A stretch of 64,000 nt of DNA from Streptomyces sp. SID13726 (GTDB lineage Bacteria > Actinomycetota > Actinomycetes > Streptomycetales > Streptomycetaceae): NCBI RefSeq assembly GCF_010548375.1, contig NZ_JAAGLY010000013.1:1-64000 (forward strand), written 5' to 3'. Below are positions 1 to 7,672 of the stretch, piece after piece. How positions within the stretch are numbered: position 1 is the stretch's first letter; every line of letters starts with the position of its first letter. Under the pieces are notes generated by a model. The model made no database searches, had not been told where the DNA came from, and worked only from the letters and a program-made list of their open reading frames with translations. The position numbers and the translations under genes are program-made.

Positions 1-22
1 GTCACCGCCGACGCCGAGGGCC

Positions 23-157
23 CACCCGCCTCACTCTCCCCGCCGAACCACCACCCGCCTCACTCTCCCCGCCGAACCACCACCCGCCTCACCCTCCGCG
101 CCAAACCACTACCCCCGCCAAGCCACTACCCCCGCCGAACCACCACCCCCGCCAAAG
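23..157. repeat. Degenerate GC-rich tandem repeat
   Basis: Three consecutive 29-bp units begin at 23, 52 and 81. The first two are identical and the third has a few changes. They are followed by about two and a half units of a related 17-bp motif (from 110, 127 and 144) built on CCCCCGCC and AACCAC. The array lies just beyond the stop codon of the minus-strand LtrA-like gene. Units are contiguous with no spacers, so it is not a CRISPR array. I see no gene in 1-173. Confidence 0.75.
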
Positions 158-173
158 CCCCTCCCCACCGAGA

Positions 174-1382
174 TCAGCCCACCCCGACCGACTCCCGCCG
201 CTCCCGCCCGTCCCGCGACACCATCCGCGCGGTCAACGTCGTCCCCGTCACCACCGCCGACGCCGCCACGACCCCCGCCGCAAGCACCGCCCAGTCGCCC
301 AGGAAGGTGCAGCAGATCACCAGCAACGCCGTCACCGGCAGCACCAGTTGCTGCGCGATGCCCACCTTGAAGTAGCGGGAGTGCAGCACCCAGACGGTGA
401 GCAGATAGAGCGCGGTCGGCAACGTGACCGCGGCGGACGCGGCCAGCGTCGAGATGTGCGCCTTCCCGACGGCCTGCTCCACGGCGACCTCTAGCCCCGC
501 ACCGATCGCGGCGGCCGAGGCGAAGACCAGGTAGTGGCCGTAACCCCACAGGAACGCCTGCCGGTTGGAGCGCAGGTGTCCGTGGATGGGCACCACGAAG
601 TAGATCCACCAGGCGGCGAAGATGATCAGCAGCCCGCCCACGGCGATCGGCAGAAGCTCGTCCAGCGCGTCGTTCTCGTCGATGCCGGACTTCACCGCGA
701 CCGTGGCGGCCGCAATGGTCTCGCCGAGCACGATGATCGTGAACAGCCCGTACCGCTCCGCAATGTGGTGCGGATGCCACGACGTCGGGTGGTCCTTCTC
801 CGCGTAGAGCGGCACACACATCTCCAGCAGCGCCATCACCAGGAAGACCCAGGGCCGCCCGCCCTCCGGCAGCACCACAAGCCCCAGCCAGCCGACCTGG
901 CACAGCAGCACACCACCGGCGTACCGCAGAGCCATCGTCCGCTCCGAGCCCTCGCTCGAACGCGCCACCCGCAGCCACTGCGAGATCAGCGCCAGCCGCA
1001 TGATCACATAGCCCAGCAGCACGGCCAGGAAGTCGTGGTCGTCGAACGCCCGGGACACCCCGGCCGCCAGCACCAGGACCCCGGCGATCTGGATCAGCGT
1101 GACGACCCGGTAGAGCACGTCGTCGTTGTCGTACGCCGAGGCGAACCACGTGAAGTTCATCCACGCCCACCAGATGGCGAAGAAGACCATCGCGTAGTTG
1201 AGGATCCCCTCGCCGGCGTGTGCCTCGGCGACGGAGTGCACCAGGGCGACGCCCGCCTGGGCGATGGCCACGACGAAGCACAGGTCGAAGAAGAGCTCCA
1301 GCGGCGAGGCGACCCGGTGAGCCTCGTCCCGGCCGCGGGCGGTGAGTCTGCGCAGCGGACTTTGAGTCGGACTGGACGTCAT
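174..1382 (-). CDS. LtrA-family membrane protein
   Basis: A 402-residue polytopic membrane protein of the bacterial low-temperature-requirement A family. After a short basic N-terminus comes SPLELFFDLCFVVAIAQ, the usual first helix of the family. Further hydrophobic helices follow, including a second cluster around HIAERYGLFTIIVLGETI, which is the other conserved LtrA block. The ATG at 1382 (protein begins MTSSPTQSPLRR) is chosen because the open frame upstream of it runs through sequence of coding character for the divergent small gene at 1497. Family members are mostly uncharacterised. A membrane location is clear, but no substrate or activity can be assigned. The gene is transcribed away from its neighbour at 1497. 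Confidence 0.85.
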   Translation of the reverse strand: MTSSPTQSPLRRLTARGRDEAHRVASPLELFFDLCFVVAIAQAGVALVHSVAEAHAGEGILNYAMVFFAIWWAWMNFTWFASAYDNDDVLYRVVTLIQIAGVLVLAAGVSRAFDDHDFLAVLLGYVIMRLALISQWLRVARSSEGSERTMALRYAGGVLLCQVGWLGLVVLPEGGRPWVFLVMALLEMCVPLYAEKDHPTSWHPHHIAERYGLFTIIVLGETIAAATVAVKSGIDENDALDELLPIAVGGLLIIFAAWWIYFVVPIHGHLRSNRQAFLWGYGHYLVFASAAAIGAGLEVAVEQAVGKAHISTLAASAAVTLPTALYLLTVWVLHSRYFKVGIAQQLVLPVTALLVICCTFLGDWAVLAAGVVAASAVVTGTTLTARMVSRDGRERRESVGVG

Positions 1383-1496
1383 GGACCCAAGCACAGCAGA
1401 ATCCGACCGGAAATTCTTTTGAACGCGTTCACAATCCGCAGGGGTGGGGGAGCTGCGTCCCACGGGCCACCGGAACGGCTGCCGTACCCTGGACCC

Positions 1497-1679
1497 GTGA
1501 GTACCGTCCCCGACCCCACACCCTCCGAGCCGAGGGCCGCGCTGGTCTTCGACGACCCGCTGGACCAGCAGTCCCCGGACGACACCGACCGGGGCTGGGG
1601 CGATCGGCCGCGCACCGAGAGCGACAGCGCGGCCGACCTGAAGCGCTTCCTCGACGAGAAGCCGCCCCACCACATCTGA
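1497..1679 (+). CDS. Small acidic conserved hypothetical protein (60 aa)
   Basis: GTG start, 60 residues, beginning MSTVPDPTPSEPRAALVFDD and ending DEKPPHHI. The protein is acidic and Pro/Asp-rich with no hydrophobic segment, so it is presumably cytosolic. A TACCCT hexamer at 1485-1490 lies 6 nt before the GTG, which would give a leaderless transcript. The reading frame has the G/C-rich third positions of real genes here and ends 22 bp before the convergent mscL stop codon. I do not recognise a domain. The assignment as a gene rests on codon pattern, promoter spacing and compact fit between neighbours. Confidence 0.6.
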   Translation: MSTVPDPTPSEPRAALVFDDPLDQQSPDDTDRGWGDRPRTESDSAADLKRFLDEKPPHHI

Positions 1680-1701
1680 GCGACCCGCGCCGCCCGGACC
1701 G

Positions 1702-2175
1702 CTAGCGCCCGTCGTGCCCGGAACCCCGCTGCGCGACCAGCGCGTCGCGGATCTCCTTGAGGACCTCCAGCTCGGTCACCTCGATGACCTCGTGCGTCCC
1801 CTCCTTCGCCTTCCTGCGGGCCTCCGCCCGGGCCAGATACTTCGACATCGGCAGGACCATCAGGAAGTAGACGACGGCCGCGGTGATCACGAAGCTGAGA
1901 GTGGCGCCGAGGACCGAGCCCCACATGATCGGGATGCCGCTCTGCACGGTGCCGTCCGCCGCGACCTTGCACGGGTCCTCTAGACACGAGCTGTAGCTGT
2001 CGAGGTTCTTGGTCCCGATCGCCCCGACCAGCGGGTTGATCATGCCCTTCACCACCGCGTTCACGATGTTGGTGAAGGCGGCGCCAATGACCACCGCGAC
2101 TGCCAGATCGACGACGTTCCCGCGCATCAGGAAGGCCTTGAAGCCCTCCCAGACGCTCGGCTTCTTCTCGCTCAC
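1702..2175 (-). CDS. mscL: Large-conductance mechanosensitive channel MscL
   Basis: A 157-residue homologue of the homopentameric channel that releases solutes during hypo-osmotic shock. The N-terminal amphipathic segment is followed by TM1, MRGNVVDLAVAVVIGAAF, the most conserved pore-lining part of the family. A periplasmic loop contains two Cys residues (SSCLEDPCK), unusual for MscL and able to form a disulfide. TM2 is FVITAAVVYFLMVLP, and a charged C-terminal helix (EARRKAKEG and beyond) follows. Length is slightly above the usual 130-150 because of the loop. The gene appears monocistronic. The 138 bp upstream to the next gene (2176-2313) carry no other gene that I can see. Confidence 0.95.
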   Translation of the reverse strand: MSEKKPSVWEGFKAFLMRGNVVDLAVAVVIGAAFTNIVNAVVKGMINPLVGAIGTKNLDSYSSCLEDPCKVAADGTVQSGIPIMWGSVLGATLSFVITAAVVYFLMVLPMSKYLARAEARRKAKEGTHEVIEVTELEVLKEIRDALVAQRGSGHDGR

Positions 2176-2313
2176 CCAGAGGCCTCTTCTCGCACGAACA
2201 GCTTGTGGAACAAACAGCTCCGCAACCTACGTCAACGCGAGGCGACCCTGTCCAATTGGGTAGCTCGAAAGGGGGACTTGACACAAGCGTGCGCAAGAGG
2301 CGCACCACACGGC

Positions 2314-2862
2314 TCAACACAGCGTCACCGCCAGCCGTGCCGTGGTGCTCGCGCCCGCGAGCCGGGCCGCCGTCGACCGCGGCACCGAGAGGACGACCAG
2401 CGCCCCGCTCCCGGACACGCCGTCCACCGCCTCCGGCACCCTGGTGACCCGCGCCCCGCGTGCGACCACCTCGGCGTCTCTGCCCAGGGCGGAGTCCTCA
2501 GCGGCGATGACGTCGACCCGGTCCCCGGGACGCAGCAGCCGGACGGTCTCCCCGTCGGCGATCCGCACCGGCGCCGACACCGTCTCCACGGCCCGGTGCT
2601 TGCGTACGGGCTCGGCGACGGGATGTCCCCGCGCCCCGTCGTCGCCGCGCGGCCCCGCCGCCACCAGCGCGGCAGCGGTGACGGCGAGCCCGACCGCCAC
2701 GGCACGCCTCCGGTGCCGTACGAGCCGTTGGAGCTGATACCGCCCACCACGCACCCGCACCGGCGCGAAGTGCGGGACCTCGCAGGTCGGGGGAGCGTCG
2801 CCGCCGGGCGGGCCGGGGACGGGGGGAGCGGAGGAAGGCGCGGGGAACGGGGTGAGGGACAT
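2314..2862 (-). CDS. SAF-domain (CpaB/RcpC-like) membrane-anchored protein
   Basis: 182 residues. A Pro-rich cytosolic N-terminus is followed by a basic stretch and one transmembrane segment (RAVAVGLAVTAAALVAAGP). The C-terminal half resembles SAF domains of Flp-pilus assembly proteins CpaB/RcpC: VSAPVRIADGETVRLLRPGDRVDVIAA, then VVARGARVTRVP and VVLSVPRSTAARLAGA. This suggests an exported or periplasm-facing protein, but no tad/flp pilus genes are nearby, so a pilus role is only a family inference. The ATG at 2862 is preceded by AGGTGG at good spacing and is preferred over upstream GTG codons in the same frame. Confidence 0.7.
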   Translation of the reverse strand: MSLTPFPAPSSAPPVPGPPGGDAPPTCEVPHFAPVRVRGGRYQLQRLVRHRRRAVAVGLAVTAAALVAAGPRGDDGARGHPVAEPVRKHRAVETVSAPVRIADGETVRLLRPGDRVDVIAAEDSALGRDAEVVARGARVTRVPEAVDGVSGSGALVVLSVPRSTAARLAGASTTARLAVTLC

Positions 2863-3020
2863 GACGGGCACCACCTGTGACGAGGGATCGGACTGGCCTG
2901 CCCTGCCACGATGAAGCCTCGCGCCGATCCCCGCCGGGCCCCGTGGACTACCCACGGGTTGTGGATAACTCCCTCACCCGAACGGGAGATTCCGCTCCAG
3001 TCGATCAATCAGCCGACCGA

Positions 3021-3854
3021 CTACGGCAGTTCGAACCCCGGGTCCATCCCGCCCAACGCGTTCACGCACAGACAGTCCCGCTCCTCGTTCGCCGGCAGCG
3101 CGGCCACCGCGTCGAACAGCACCCCCCGCAGCCGGTCCACGTTCGCCGCGAAGACCCGCAGGACCTCGTCGTGCGAGACGCCCTCGCCGGTCTCGGCGCC
3201 CGCGTCGAGGTCGGTGACCAGGGTCAACGACGTGTAGCAGAGCTCCAGTTCACGGGCGAGCGACGCCTCCGGATGACCGGTCATGCCCACCACCGACCAG
3301 CCCTGCGCCTGGTGCCACAGCGATTCGGCGCGGGTCGAGAACCGCGGGCCCTCGATCACGACGAGCGTGCCGCCGTCCACGGCTTCCCAGTCCCGTCCCC
3401 GGGCGGCCTTCAGCGCGGCGGCCCGCCCGGCGGGGCAGTACGGGTCGGCCAGCGACACGTGCACCACGTTCGGCACCCCGCCGTCCGGCAGCGGCAGTCC
3501 GTCGAAGTACGTCCCGGCCCGGGACTTCGTACGGTCGACCAGCTGGTCCGGCACGAGCAGCGTGCCCGGGCCGTACTCGGGACGCAGCCCGCCCACGGCA
3601 CACGGACCGAGGACCTGCCGCGCCCCCACCGACCTGAGCGCCCACAGATTGGCCCGGTAGTTGATGCGGTGCGGCGGCAGATGGTGACCGCGCCCGTGCC
3701 GGGGCAGGAACGCGACCCGCCGGCCGGCGATCTCGCCGAGGAAGAGGGAGTCACTGGGCGGTCCGTAGGGGGTGTCCACCTGGACCTCGGTCACGTCGTC
3801 GAGGAACGAGTAGAAGCCGGAGCCGCCGATTACGCCGATCTCTGCGTTCGCCAT
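3021..3854 (-). CDS. mtnP: S-methyl-5'-thioadenosine phosphorylase
   Basis: A 277-residue trimeric-type purine nucleoside phosphorylase of the MTAP branch. It cleaves methylthioadenosine with phosphate to adenine and methylthioribose-1-phosphate in methionine salvage. Visible motifs are IGGSGFY at the N-terminus, PRHGRGH (phosphate site), RANLWALRSVGA, EGPRFSTRAES and GMTGHPEA. LVTDLDAG near the C-terminus has Asp residues at the position that usually favours 6-amino purines. The start ATG at 3854 is preceded by TAGCGT and 7 nt, so the mRNA is probably leaderless. A strong hairpin at 3910-3941 separates it from the upstream fmdB gene. Between 2863 and 3020 I see only a small inverted repeat (2941-2957). 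Confidence 0.93.
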   Translation of the reverse strand: MANAEIGVIGGSGFYSFLDDVTEVQVDTPYGPPSDSLFLGEIAGRRVAFLPRHGRGHHLPPHRINYRANLWALRSVGARQVLGPCAVGGLRPEYGPGTLLVPDQLVDRTKSRAGTYFDGLPLPDGGVPNVVHVSLADPYCPAGRAAALKAARGRDWEAVDGGTLVVIEGPRFSTRAESLWHQAQGWSVVGMTGHPEASLARELELCYTSLTLVTDLDAGAETGEGVSHDEVLRVFAANVDRLRGVLFDAVAALPANEERDCLCVNALGGMDPGFELP

Positions 3855-3909
3855 GCCCCGTACGCTATCCGGCGCCCAGAACCCACGGCGGCCGGCTAGG
3901 GGAACGCAG

Positions 3910-3941
3910 AGGACCCGGCCGTCGTACGACGACCGGGTCCT
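3910..3941 (-). terminator. Hairpin terminator downstream of fmdB
   Basis: The 32-bp segment is a palindrome with a single mismatched pair: 9-bp outer arms AGGACCCGG and CCGGGTCCT around the inner palindrome CGTCGTACGACG. It lies 12 bp past the fmdB stop codon and upstream of the mtnP promoter. No T-tract follows, which is common for Streptomyces terminators. Confidence 0.7.
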
Positions 3942-3953
3942 GCGAAGCCAGAC

Positions 3954-4289
3954 CTACGCGGCGGAGCTGCTGCTGGACGAGCTGCCCGAGCTCGACGACT
4001 TCGAGTCCGAGGAGGACGAAGAGGTCGGGGAGGTCGAAGAAGAGGACGACGCCGAGTCGGACGACGTGGACGTCGACGACTTCGAGGACGCCGGGGAGCT
4101 GCTCGACGAGGAGCCGCGGCTGTCGTTGCGGTAGAAGCCGGAGCCCTTGAAGACGATGCCGACCGCGGAGAACACCTTCTTGAGGCGGCCACCGCAGCTG
4201 GGGCACTCGGTCAGAGCGTCGTCGGTGAACTTCTGCACCGCCTCGAGGCCCTCGCCGCACTCGGTGCACTGGTACTGGTAGGTCGGCAC
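3954..4289 (-). CDS. FmdB-family zinc-ribbon protein with serine-rich tail
   Basis: 111 residues. The first 60 form an FmdB/CxxC-CxxC zinc ribbon: PTYQYQCTECG with the first Cys pair, then ECPSCGG with the second, then the family-typical KVFSAVGIVFKGSGFY. From about residue 55 the chain is almost entirely Ser with scattered Thr, Lys and Asp, a low-complexity disordered tail. FmdB proteins are often called regulatory, but their molecular role is unproven. The GTG at 4289 is preceded by AGGAGG at ideal spacing. The longer ATG frame (to 4313) runs through the CIRCE-like operator and is rejected. That operator suggests control by the heat-shock repressor HrcA. Confidence 0.88.
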   Translation of the reverse strand: MPTYQYQCTECGEGLEAVQKFTDDALTECPSCGGRLKKVFSAVGIVFKGSGFYRNDSRGSSSSSSPASSKSSTSTSSDSASSSSSTSPTSSSSSDSKSSSSGSSSSSSSAA

Positions 4290-4300
4290 TTGTCTTCCTC

Positions 4301-4327
4301 CTGGCACTCTCACTCAGTGAGTGCTAA
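4301..4327 (-). promoter_or_regulatory. CIRCE-like HrcA operator upstream of fmdB
   Basis: On the minus strand the site reads TTAGCACTC, nine bases, then GAGTGCCAG. The CIRCE consensus is TTAGCACTC-N9-GAGTGCTAA, so the left arm is a perfect 9/9 match, the spacing is exact and the right arm matches 7/9. It ends directly at the AGGAGG ribosome-binding site, 11 bp before the fmdB start codon, the usual CIRCE position between promoter and start. Binding by HrcA is inferred from consensus only. Confidence 0.7.
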
Positions 4328-4357
4328 CGAGGGTCCATAGTGACGTATTCCCGGGGA

Positions 4358-5623
4358 TCAGTCCACTGCCACCGGCACTCGGTGACCGATGCCACGTGCG
4401 ACGGTACGGCTCCGGGGCCGTCCCGTGAGCCGTGAACGCAGCGCCAGCAGGGTCGCCAGGGCGAGCAGCGTGCCGCCCATCGGGACCAGGAACCCGGCGC
4501 CGCCCCAGAAGCGGTCCTCCAGCTGTCCGGCGACCGTGACGGCGGCCGCCTGGCCCAGTGCCACCGCGCCGGTCAGCCAGGTGAAGGCCTCGGTGCGGGC
4601 GCCGGCCGGGACGAGGCTCTCGACCAGGGTGTAGCCGGTGATCAGGGCGGGCGCGATGCACATGCCGACCAGGAGGCCGAGGCCGGCCAGGACCGGCACG
4701 GAGTGCGCGGCCCACAGGCCGGAGGCCGTCAGGGCGAGGGCGCCGTATCCGACCATCAGGCGCCGCTGCGGGGCCACCTTCCAGGCGATCGCTCCGCAGA
4801 CCAGGCCGGAGATCATGTTGCCGGCGGCGAAGACGCCGTACAGGACGCCGTTCAGGCCCGGTTCCCCGATCGACTCGGTGAAGGCGGCCAGCGAGACCTG
4901 CATGCCGCCGAAGACCGTGCCGATGCCGAGGAAGGTCACTATCAGGACCCGCACTCCGGGGACGCGCAGCGCCGAGGCGTGCTCCACGCGCGTGTGCGTG
5001 CCGGTCGCGACGGGCGGCTGCGTGCTCTTCTGCGCGGCGAAGAGGAGGCCGCCGAGCAGCGTCAGCGACGCCTCGGTCAGCAGACCGGCGGCGGGGTGGA
5101 CGGCGGTGCACAGGGCGGTGGCCAGCAGGGGGCCGAAGACGAAGGTCAGCTCGTCCGTGACGGACTCGAAGGCCGCCGCGGTGGTCATCAGGGGCGAGCC
5201 CTGGAGCTTCGTGCCCCAGCGGGCGCGCACCATCGGGCCGACCTGCGGGACCGAGGCACCCGTGGGCACGGCCGCCGCGAACAGCGCCCACAGGGGCGCG
5301 TGCGAGAGGGCGAGGGCCGTCAGGGAGAGGCCCGCCAGGGTGTGCACGAGGACGCCGGGGACCAGGACGGCACGCTGTCCGTAGCGGTCGGCCAGGCGGC
5401 CGCTGTAGGGCGCGAACAGTGCCATGGAGACACCGGTGACGGCCGCCACGGCGCCCGCCGCGCCGTAGGAGCCGGTGGTGTGCTGCACGAGCAGCACCAG
5501 GGAGAGGGTGAGCATCGCGAACGGCTGGCGTGCCGCGAAGCCGGGGAGCAGGAACGTCCAGGCGCCGCGTGTGCGCAGCAGCTGTCCGTATCCGGGGCGG
5601 GAGGAGGTGACCGTGGATGCCAC
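4358..5623 (-). CDS. MFS transporter, drug-efflux type
   Basis: 421 residues with about 12 predicted membrane helices and the MFS loop motif between TM2 and TM3 (APYSGRLADRYGQRAVLVPG). It is presumably a proton-coupled exporter of small hydrophobic compounds in the cytoplasmic membrane; the substrate cannot be read from the sequence. The GTG at 5623 (MASTVTSSRPGYG) is chosen because AAAGG precedes it and a 20-residue cytosolic N-terminus is normal for the family. A GTG at 5722 in the same frame would add 33 basic residues and lacks a ribosome-binding site. No regulator gene is adjacent. Upstream 5624-5827 contains a small hairpin (CTCTGC/GCAGAG, 5761-5777) and the palindrome TAACAC-A-GTGTTA at 5818-5830, which overlaps the stop of the next gene. 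Confidence 0.85.
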   Translation of the reverse strand: MASTVTSSRPGYGQLLRTRGAWTFLLPGFAARQPFAMLTLSLVLLVQHTTGSYGAAGAVAAVTGVSMALFAPYSGRLADRYGQRAVLVPGVLVHTLAGLSLTALALSHAPLWALFAAAVPTGASVPQVGPMVRARWGTKLQGSPLMTTAAAFESVTDELTFVFGPLLATALCTAVHPAAGLLTEASLTLLGGLLFAAQKSTQPPVATGTHTRVEHASALRVPGVRVLIVTFLGIGTVFGGMQVSLAAFTESIGEPGLNGVLYGVFAAGNMISGLVCGAIAWKVAPQRRLMVGYGALALTASGLWAAHSVPVLAGLGLLVGMCIAPALITGYTLVESLVPAGARTEAFTWLTGAVALGQAAAVTVAGQLEDRFWGGAGFLVPMGGTLLALATLLALRSRLTGRPRSRTVARGIGHRVPVAVD

Positions 5624-5827
5624 GGCCCGTGCCTTTCTGCCGCCTGGTAGCGCGGCCCTCTTGCGAGGGACGGCGCCGAGAGCTGTCCTCTTGCGCGGAC
5701 TGCGGTAGATGCCGAAGCCCACTGCTAGGGGATGTCTCGGCCGCCATACGGTCGCGCCAGCTCTGCGTCAGGCAGAGTTGGTTCGATCAAGTGCGCCATC
5801 ATCGTACAGGCAGTGCGTAACACAGTG

Positions 5828-7357
5828 TTAACGCTTGTTGTCGATCTCACCCGTGCCGAGCCAGCCGGCCAGCTTGCCGCCGTGGCCCACCGCGCGCAGC
5901 CGCTGTTCCGCCGCGTCGCGGACCGGGTCGGTGGCGACGACGAGCAGTTCGTCCCGGTGGCGCAGCACCGTGGTGGGCGACGGAACGAACGATTTTCCAT
6001 CGCGGACGACCAGGGTGACGGCGGCCCCGGCTGGCAGCCGCAGCTCATTGACCTCGACGCCGTGCATCCGGGAGCCGTCGGGGATCGCGACGGACAGCAG
6101 ATGGCCGCGCAGCCGCTCCAGGGGCGCCGACTCGATGCCGAGGTCGGCGGCCTCGGAGTCCCCGCCCAGGCGCAGCTTGCGGGCCAGCCACGGCAGTGTC
6201 GGCCCCTGGACGAGTGTGTATACGACGACCAGGACGAAGACGATGTTGAAGATGCGGCGGCTGCCCTCGACGCCGCTCACCATCGGGATCGTCGCCAGGA
6301 TGATCGGCACGGCGCCGCGCAGCCCGGCCCAGGACATGAGTGCCTGCTCCTGCCAGGGCACCCGGAACGGCGTCAGGCACAGGAACACGCTCAGGGGCCG
6401 CGCGACCATGGTCAGCACCAGCCCGATGACGAGCCCGGGTAGTACGTCGTCGCCCAGTTCGTGCGGGGTGACCAGCAGGCCGAGCAGGACGAACATGCCG
6501 ATCTGGGCGATCCAGCCGAGCCCGTCGGCGAAGCCCCGGGTGGCGGGCCAGTGCGGCAGCTTGGCGTTGCCCATCGCCATGGAGGCGAGATAGACGGCGA
6601 GGAAGCCGCTGCCGTGGGCCAGCGCGCCCGCCGCGTACGCCGTGACGGCGATCGCCATGACCGCGATCGGGTAGAGGCCGGAGGCAGGCAGGGCGACATG
6701 GCGCAGTCCCCAGGAGCCGAGCCAGCCCACCGCGATGCCGATCGCGGCGCCGATGGCCAGCTCCAGGGTTATCTCGGCGATCAGCGTGTACCAGTGCTCG
6801 ACCGGACCTGACTGGGAGAAGGCGACCACCAGGATGACCACGGGGGCGTCGTTGAAGCCGGACTCGGCCTCCAGCGTGCCCGTCACGCGCGCGGGCAGCG
6901 GGATCTTGCGCAGCACCGAGAAGACCGCCGCCGCGTCCGTCGAGGAGACGACCGCCCCGATGATCAGCGCCTGGCGCCACTCGAGGCCGATCAGGTAGTG
7001 CGCCGCCGTCGCCGTGACCCCGACGCTCACCGCGACCCCCGCCAGCGCCAGCGCGGTGGCGGCGGGCAGGGCCGGCTTGATCTCCTTCCACTTCGTGCCG
7101 AGACCGCCCTCGGCCAGGATCACGACCAGGGCCGCGTACCCGATGACCTGGGTCAGTTCGGCGTTGTCGAAGTGGATGTCGCCGACGCCGTCCTGGCCCA
7201 TGGCGATGCCGATCCCCAGGTACACGAGCAGGCTGGGGAGCCCGCTGCGCGAGGAGATCCGGACCGCTGCCACGGCGACGAGCAGGACGAGCGAGCAGAC
7301 GAGCAGGAGCTGGTTGAGGTGGTGGACAGTCAGCGGCCGTTCCCTTCCCTGGCTCAC
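5828..7357 (-). CDS. Potassium/sodium-proton antiporter, NhaP2/CvrA type
   Basis: A 509-residue CPA1-family antiporter: about 12 helices of a Na+/H+ exchanger domain (residues 10-400, including EAGFNDAP-like ESGFNDAPVVILVV) followed by a cytosolic TrkA-C/RCK_C-like domain (residues 420-500, VEVNELRLPAGAAVTLVVRDG). Members expel K+ or Na+ in exchange for protons, and the C-terminal domain is the usual ligand-binding regulatory part. The track-independent start is uncertain: GTG at 7357 has no clear ribosome-binding site, while a CTG eight codons downstream (protein LTVHHLNQLL) has GGGAAGGGA before it. The helix pattern and the acidic active-site region are intact. Confidence 0.88.
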   Translation of the reverse strand: MSQGRERPLTVHHLNQLLLVCSLVLLVAVAAVRISSRSGLPSLLVYLGIGIAMGQDGVGDIHFDNAELTQVIGYAALVVILAEGGLGTKWKEIKPALPAATALALAGVAVSVGVTATAAHYLIGLEWRQALIIGAVVSSTDAAAVFSVLRKIPLPARVTGTLEAESGFNDAPVVILVVAFSQSGPVEHWYTLIAEITLELAIGAAIGIAVGWLGSWGLRHVALPASGLYPIAVMAIAVTAYAAGALAHGSGFLAVYLASMAMGNAKLPHWPATRGFADGLGWIAQIGMFVLLGLLVTPHELGDDVLPGLVIGLVLTMVARPLSVFLCLTPFRVPWQEQALMSWAGLRGAVPIILATIPMVSGVEGSRRIFNIVFVLVVVYTLVQGPTLPWLARKLRLGGDSEAADLGIESAPLERLRGHLLSVAIPDGSRMHGVEVNELRLPAGAAVTLVVRDGKSFVPSPTTVLRHRDELLVVATDPVRDAAEQRLRAVGHGGKLAGWLGTGEIDNKR

Positions 7358-7552
7358 ACCGCGTCACGCGCGTGAGCTCACGTACATAGGACACGAAGGG
7401 TGAGGACTCCGCATCCAAGTACTTCGTTACCTTACCTAACTCTTGACGATTTCTTGACGCTCGGCGAGGCATGATCGAACGCCCGTCCGCGCCGGTTCCC
7501 GACTCCGCGTCAAGTCGCGCCGAGCCCTGCGCCTATGGTTGCTCCAACGCGC

Positions 7553-7619
7553 AGAGCCTGCGTCACATACCCGGCCGGACGCCGCGCGCTGATCCGGCCG
7601 GGTATGTGACACAGGCTCT
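7553..7619 (+). promoter_or_regulatory. Long hairpin in the acylase leader region
   Basis: Two 27-bp arms (7553-7579 and 7593-7619) are reverse complements with one mismatch (C at 7561 against A at 7611), around a 13-base loop. The second arm ends 53 bp before the acylase start codon. No T-tract follows, so it is not a standard terminator. It could be an RNA structure in the 5' leader, a DNA operator, or the remains of a small mobile repeat. In the rest of 7358-7672 I see AT-richer sequence with two TTGACG hexamers (7443-7460) that may be -35 elements, and no gene. Confidence 0.6.
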
Positions 7620-7672
7620 CCGTCAAAAGCACAGCCCGCCCTGCCGCTCGCGTTAGGACAGCAAGGACAGCG

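Noticed and set aside
23..157. Regular 29-bp repeats at the window start resembling a CRISPR array
   Set aside because: The units are contiguous with no unique spacers, degrade into 17-bp repeats and have no cas genes nearby.
2960..2968. TGTGGATAA, the reverse complement of a DnaA box (TTATCCACA)
   Set aside because: It is a single site with no cluster, AT-rich unwinding region or replication gene, so not an origin.
5818..5830. TAACAC-A-GTGTTA palindrome as operator of the MFS gene
   Set aside because: It overlaps the antiporter stop codon, is about 200 bp from the MFS start and no regulator gene adjoins, so the evidence is insufficient.
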